Positions 61,506 through 64,000 of a stretch of 64,000 bases of DNA are shown piece by piece. The notes under the pieces were generated by a model. That model was not told where the DNA came from and searched no databases. It saw only the letters and a list, made by a program, of their open reading frames with translations. Every line of letters begins with the position of its first letter. Position 1 is the first letter of the stretch. This DNA is from Clostridium_I sp047718555 (GTDB lineage: Bacteria > Bacillota > Clostridia > Clostridiales > Clostridiaceae). A program made the translations under genes and the position numbers. The stretch spans positions 62,001 to 126,000 of the forward strand of contig NZ_JBDNRK010000003.1 in the NCBI RefSeq assembly GCF_047718555.1. The letters are read 5' to 3'.

Positions 61506-61862
61506 ATGTTACAAAATTTTCTGATGATAGGAATTTTTCTCGTAGCCTCATTTGTTTTTGGAATGGTTGTTTTGTTAACTGCTTACTTTGTAAGACCTAA
61601 TAAGCCCAATAAAGAAAAGTTATCTACTTATGAGTGTGGTGTTGAGACTACTGGTTCAACTTGGATAAGATTCAAAGCCAGTTATTTTATGTATGCCTTG
61701 GTATTTTTATTTTTTGATGTTGAAACAGTTTTTCTTTTGCCATGGGCAGTAAAATTTAAGACACTTGGCTTATTCGCTTTTGCTGAGATGTTTATTTTTA
61801 TTGGTATTCTAATCATTGGTTTATGGTATGCGTGGAAAGAGGGGGCATTAGAGTGGAAATAA
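61506..61862 (+). CDS. nuoA: complex I subunit NuoA
   Basis: A 118-residue membrane subunit with three helices and the conserved stretch KLSTYECGVETTGSTWIRF followed by FLFFDVETVFLLPWA, whose acidic residues belong to the quinone/proton module. I start at ATG 61506 after GGAGAGGAG. Its stop overlaps nuoB by 10 bp. Confidence 0.95.
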   Translation: MLQNFLMIGIFLVASFVFGMVVLLTAYFVRPNKPNKEKLSTYECGVETTGSTWIRFKASYFMYALVFLFFDVETVFLLPWAVKFKTLGLFAFAEMFIFIGILIIGLWYAWKEGALEWK

Positions 61863-62362
61863 AATCTGAACAGAATAAATTTATTCAAGAGGAGATAGAA
61901 AAAAATATTAAATTAACTAAATTAGATGATGCATTAAATTTTTGTCGTGCTCATTCTTTTTGGCCGCTGACATTTGGTTTAGCCTGCTGTGCTATTGAAA
62001 TGATGGCAGCAGGAGGTGCTCGTTATGATATTGCACGCTTTGGCTATGAAGTTTTTCGTGCTTCACCAAGGCAGGCAGATTTGATGATCGTTGCTGGAAC
62101 TGTTACTGAAAAAATGGCACCTGTAGTGAAAAAAATTTACGAACAAATGCCAGAACCAAAATGGGTAATTGCTATGGGAAGCTGCGCTACCAGTGGTGGT
62201 CCTTTTGTAGACTCCTATAGTGTTGTCCCTGGTGCAGATACATTTTTACCTGTAGATGTTTATATTCCAGGCTGTCCTCCCCGGCCTGAAGCATTACTTC
62301 ATGGCCTTTTAACTTTAAAGGAAAAAATTATTCATCCGGAAGAGGTGAGTAAGGTTGAGTAA
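61853..62362 (+). CDS. nuoB: complex I subunit NuoB
   Basis: A 169-residue subunit that binds the terminal cluster N2 next to quinone. Ligands are visible in FGLACCAIEMMA, AMGSCATSGG and VYIPGCPPRPEAL. GTG 61853 follows AGAGGGGG and begins MEIKSEQ. Overlap with nuoA and nuoC shows coupled translation. Several arginines are CGT or CGC, unlike the hyp genes. Confidence 0.96.
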   Translation: MEIKSEQNKFIQEEIEKNIKLTKLDDALNFCRAHSFWPLTFGLACCAIEMMAAGGARYDIARFGYEVFRASPRQADLMIVAGTVTEKMAPVVKKIYEQMPEPKWVIAMGSCATSGGPFVDSYSVVPGADTFLPVDVYIPGCPPRPEALLHGLLTLKEKIIHPEEVSKVE

Positions 62363-62792
62363 AATTCGTGAACAGATGATTTCGTCATTAAAAGAAGAGT
62401 ATCAACAAAATGTTGAAATCATAGAAAATACGCAAATGGCTATTTGTATAGAAGTTAATACTTTTTTAGACATTGTAAAAAAGGTAAAAGAGTATGGTTT
62501 TAATTTTTTAGTGGATTTGACGGCAGTTGAAGAAGAAAGATTAAGCTGTATTTATCATTTTATGTCATTAAGGACCCATGAGCTAATTAGAATCAAGGTA
62601 AAACTTGATGAAAAACTTGAGATTCCTTCATTGACTAAGGATTGGGCGGCAGCAAATGTTCAGGAAAGAGAAGTATATGATCTATTTGGGATTAACTTTA
62701 TTGGCCATCCTAATTTAAAGAGGATATTGTGTCCAGATAATTTTATTGGACATCCACTGCGAAAAGATTTTAAAATTATTCAGCGAAGATAG
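62355..62792 (+). CDS. nuoC: complex I subunit NuoC
   Basis: A 145-residue peripheral subunit with the conserved closing region NVQEREVYDLFGINFIGHP and ILCPDNFIGHPLRKDF. The start is TTG 62355 inside the end of nuoB, with GAGGTGAG upstream. NuoC is separate from NuoD, not fused as in E. coli. Confidence 0.94.
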   Translation: MSKIREQMISSLKEEYQQNVEIIENTQMAICIEVNTFLDIVKKVKEYGFNFLVDLTAVEEERLSCIYHFMSLRTHELIRIKVKLDEKLEIPSLTKDWAAANVQEREVYDLFGINFIGHPNLKRILCPDNFIGHPLRKDFKIIQRR

Positions 62793-62807
62793 AGAGGAGG
62801 TTTGGTG

Positions 62808-63920
62808 ATGATACAAGAGAAAATGTTTCATACTGAGGAAATGACTCTGAATTTTGGACCACAGCACCCTAGTACTCATGGAGTATATAGAGCAATTTTT
62901 ACTTTGGATGGAGAGAGTATTGTTAATGTGGAAAATGTTATTGGCTACTTGCATAGAGGTATGGAAAAATTAGCTGAATCCAGAACATATACTCAATTTA
63001 TACCTTATACCGATAGATTAGATTACCTATCTGGAATGTTAAATGAATTAGGCTATGTTCAAACGGTGGAGAAGCTTATGGAAATTGAGGTTCCGGAAAG
63101 AGCTGAATATATTCGCATCATTATGGCTGAACTACAGAGAATTGCCAGTCACCAAGTTTTTTTAGGGAGTATGGCAATTGATCTGAACGGAGCTACTCCT
63201 TGGATGTATTTTTTTAGAGATAGAGAAAAAATTCTGGATTTATTTGAAATGGTTTGTGGCTCCAGAATGACAACAAATTATATGCGTATTGGCGGAGTAA
63301 GTCAGGATCTGCCTGAGGAATTTATTCCAAAGTTAAGAAATTTCCTTACAGAGATGGACAAAAATTTTGTAGAATATGAACGCATCATTACAGGCAATGA
63401 AATTTTTCAGGCCAGAACTAAAGATGTTGGCATCATTAACGGGGAAAGAGCTTTGGCTTATGGATTAACAGGTCCAAATTTGAGGGCTTCCGGTATTGAT
63501 TTGGATTTAAGGCGTGATGTACCCTATGGTATTTATGATCGTTTCAAATTCAAGGTGATTGTTGGGAAAAATGGTGACTGCTACGAAAGATGGATAATGC
63601 GTATTGGGGAAATGGAGGAAAGTATAAAAATTATTAAACAAGCATTACAGCAAATTCAACAGGGACCAATGTTGGCTAAAGTTCCTAGAATGATAAAACC
63701 ACCAAAGAGGGATATTTATCACCAAATTGAGGGATCTAAAGGTGTTCTAGGTTATTATCTTGTAAGCGATGGGCTTAATAAACCCTATAGACTTCACATT
63801 CATGGACCATCTTTTGTTAATCTTGGTGCCTTCCCTGAAATGGCTAAAGAAGGTACAATTCAGGATGCAGTTGCTATTTTAGCCTCACTGGATCCCATAT
63901 TGGGTGAAGTTGATCGATAA
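62808..63920 (+). CDS. nuoD: complex I subunit NuoD
   Basis: A 370-residue subunit that shapes the quinone pocket with NuoB. It begins with LNFGPQHPSTHGVYR, carrying the His of the quinone site, and includes NVIGYLHRGMEKLAE and the closing LASLDPILGEVDR. ATG 62808 is 7 bp after AGGAGG. NuoD is evolutionarily related to [NiFe] hydrogenase large subunits but lacks the Ni-ligand cysteines here. Confidence 0.96.
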   Translation: MIQEKMFHTEEMTLNFGPQHPSTHGVYRAIFTLDGESIVNVENVIGYLHRGMEKLAESRTYTQFIPYTDRLDYLSGMLNELGYVQTVEKLMEIEVPERAEYIRIIMAELQRIASHQVFLGSMAIDLNGATPWMYFFRDREKILDLFEMVCGSRMTTNYMRIGGVSQDLPEEFIPKLRNFLTEMDKNFVEYERIITGNEIFQARTKDVGIINGERALAYGLTGPNLRASGIDLDLRRDVPYGIYDRFKFKVIVGKNGDCYERWIMRIGEMEESIKIIKQALQQIQQGPMLAKVPRMIKPPKRDIYHQIEGSKGVLGYYLVSDGLNKPYRLHIHGPSFVNLGAFPEMAKEGTIQDAVAILASLDPILGEVDR

Positions 63921-63932
63921 TAGGAGGGAAAA

Positions 63933-64000
63933 ATGGAAAATATCTTTATAAATATATCTAACTGGTCCGAAAAATTGATCTTGGCCTTAGGAATACCCCA
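63933..64000 (+). CDS. start of probable complex I subunit NuoH (cut by window end)
   Basis: After AGGAGGG an ATG opens MENIFINISNWSEKLILALG, 22 codons before the window ends. The length of the gap (12 bp) and the hydrophobic start fit NuoH, which follows NuoD in complexes that lack the NADH module. The identification rests mainly on gene order. Confidence 0.55.
   Translation, partial: MENIFINISNWSEKLILALGIP

Noticed and set aside
62808..63920. nuoD as a second hydrogenase large subunit
   Set aside because: It is related in fold, but the CxxC nickel-ligand motifs are missing and its neighbours are nuoA-C.

Overview
The window is low-GC DNA from a spore-forming Firmicute, most probably a Clostridium (sensu stricto) or close relative. 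The signs are AT-rich codon use, strong AGGAGG ribosome binding sites with many TTG/GTG starts, and a spoIIP gene. What is unusual for such an organism is the gene content: a complete classical menaquinone pathway, the start of a complex I operon, a Tat-exported [NiFe] hydrogenase with its maturation and export genes, and several genes that look copper- or nickel-related. No rRNA, tRNA, CRISPR array or intact transposase was seen.

Layout. 1-8.4 kb: MarR regulator with a FetAB-like ABC exporter, an orphan FtsX-type permease, asparaginase, small redox/sulfur-relay proteins and a YgjP-type metallopeptidase. 8.4-13.2 kb: SHOCT protein, two-component system 1 with a Met-rich sensor loop, YHS-domain metal-binding protein, multicopper oxidase. 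13.6-18.3 kb: PAP2 phosphatase, metallophosphoesterase, MFS transporter, ketopantoate-reductase-like protein. 18.4-21.4 kb (minus strand): YtkA/FixH-like protein, membrane polyferredoxin, menG. 21.7-27.6 kb: two-component system 2, menF, menD, a Met-rich secreted protein. 27.9-42 kb: two hydrogenase small subunits, one large subunit, protease, hypA, hypB, tatA, two tatC, hypC, hypD, hypE, hypF, a second hypD and a nickel permease. 42-54 kb: LytM-type peptidase, HMA-SafE-cupredoxin fusion, spoIIP, EamA transporter with a His-rich tail, P-type ATPase, small protein plus mini-kinase, AI-2E-family protein. 54.2-61.2 kb: menH, menB, menE, menC, menI-like thioesterase, menA and (minus strand) polyprenyl diphosphate synthase. 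61.5-64 kb: nuoA, B, C, D and the start of what looks like nuoH.

How the genes work together. menF, D, H, C, E, B, I, A and G plus a prenyl synthase cover every step from chorismate to menaquinone. Complex I and the exported hydrogenase could exchange electrons with that quinone pool, though no cytochrome b for the hydrogenase is present here. Two observations tie the region together. First, eight promoters share an operator: two CTTCATA-like heptamers exactly 11 bp apart, with a -10 box 26-27 bp from the start of the first heptamer. It lies before the SHOCT/two-component-1 genes, the multicopper oxidase, the YtkA/polyferredoxin/menG operon, two-component system 2, the Met-rich protein, the LytM peptidase, the menH operon and the nuo operon. 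This predicts one regulon for metal handling and quinone respiration, controlled by one or both OmpR-type regulators encoded here. Second, the hydrogenase region is a decayed duplication: a large-subunit relic lies between the two small subunits, a hypE relic follows the second hypD, and the two hypD genes are identical over about 1,006 bp, which points to gene conversion.

Several families of nested-hairpin repeats are scattered through the window, usually just after genes, and in four cases they supply the gene's stop codon.
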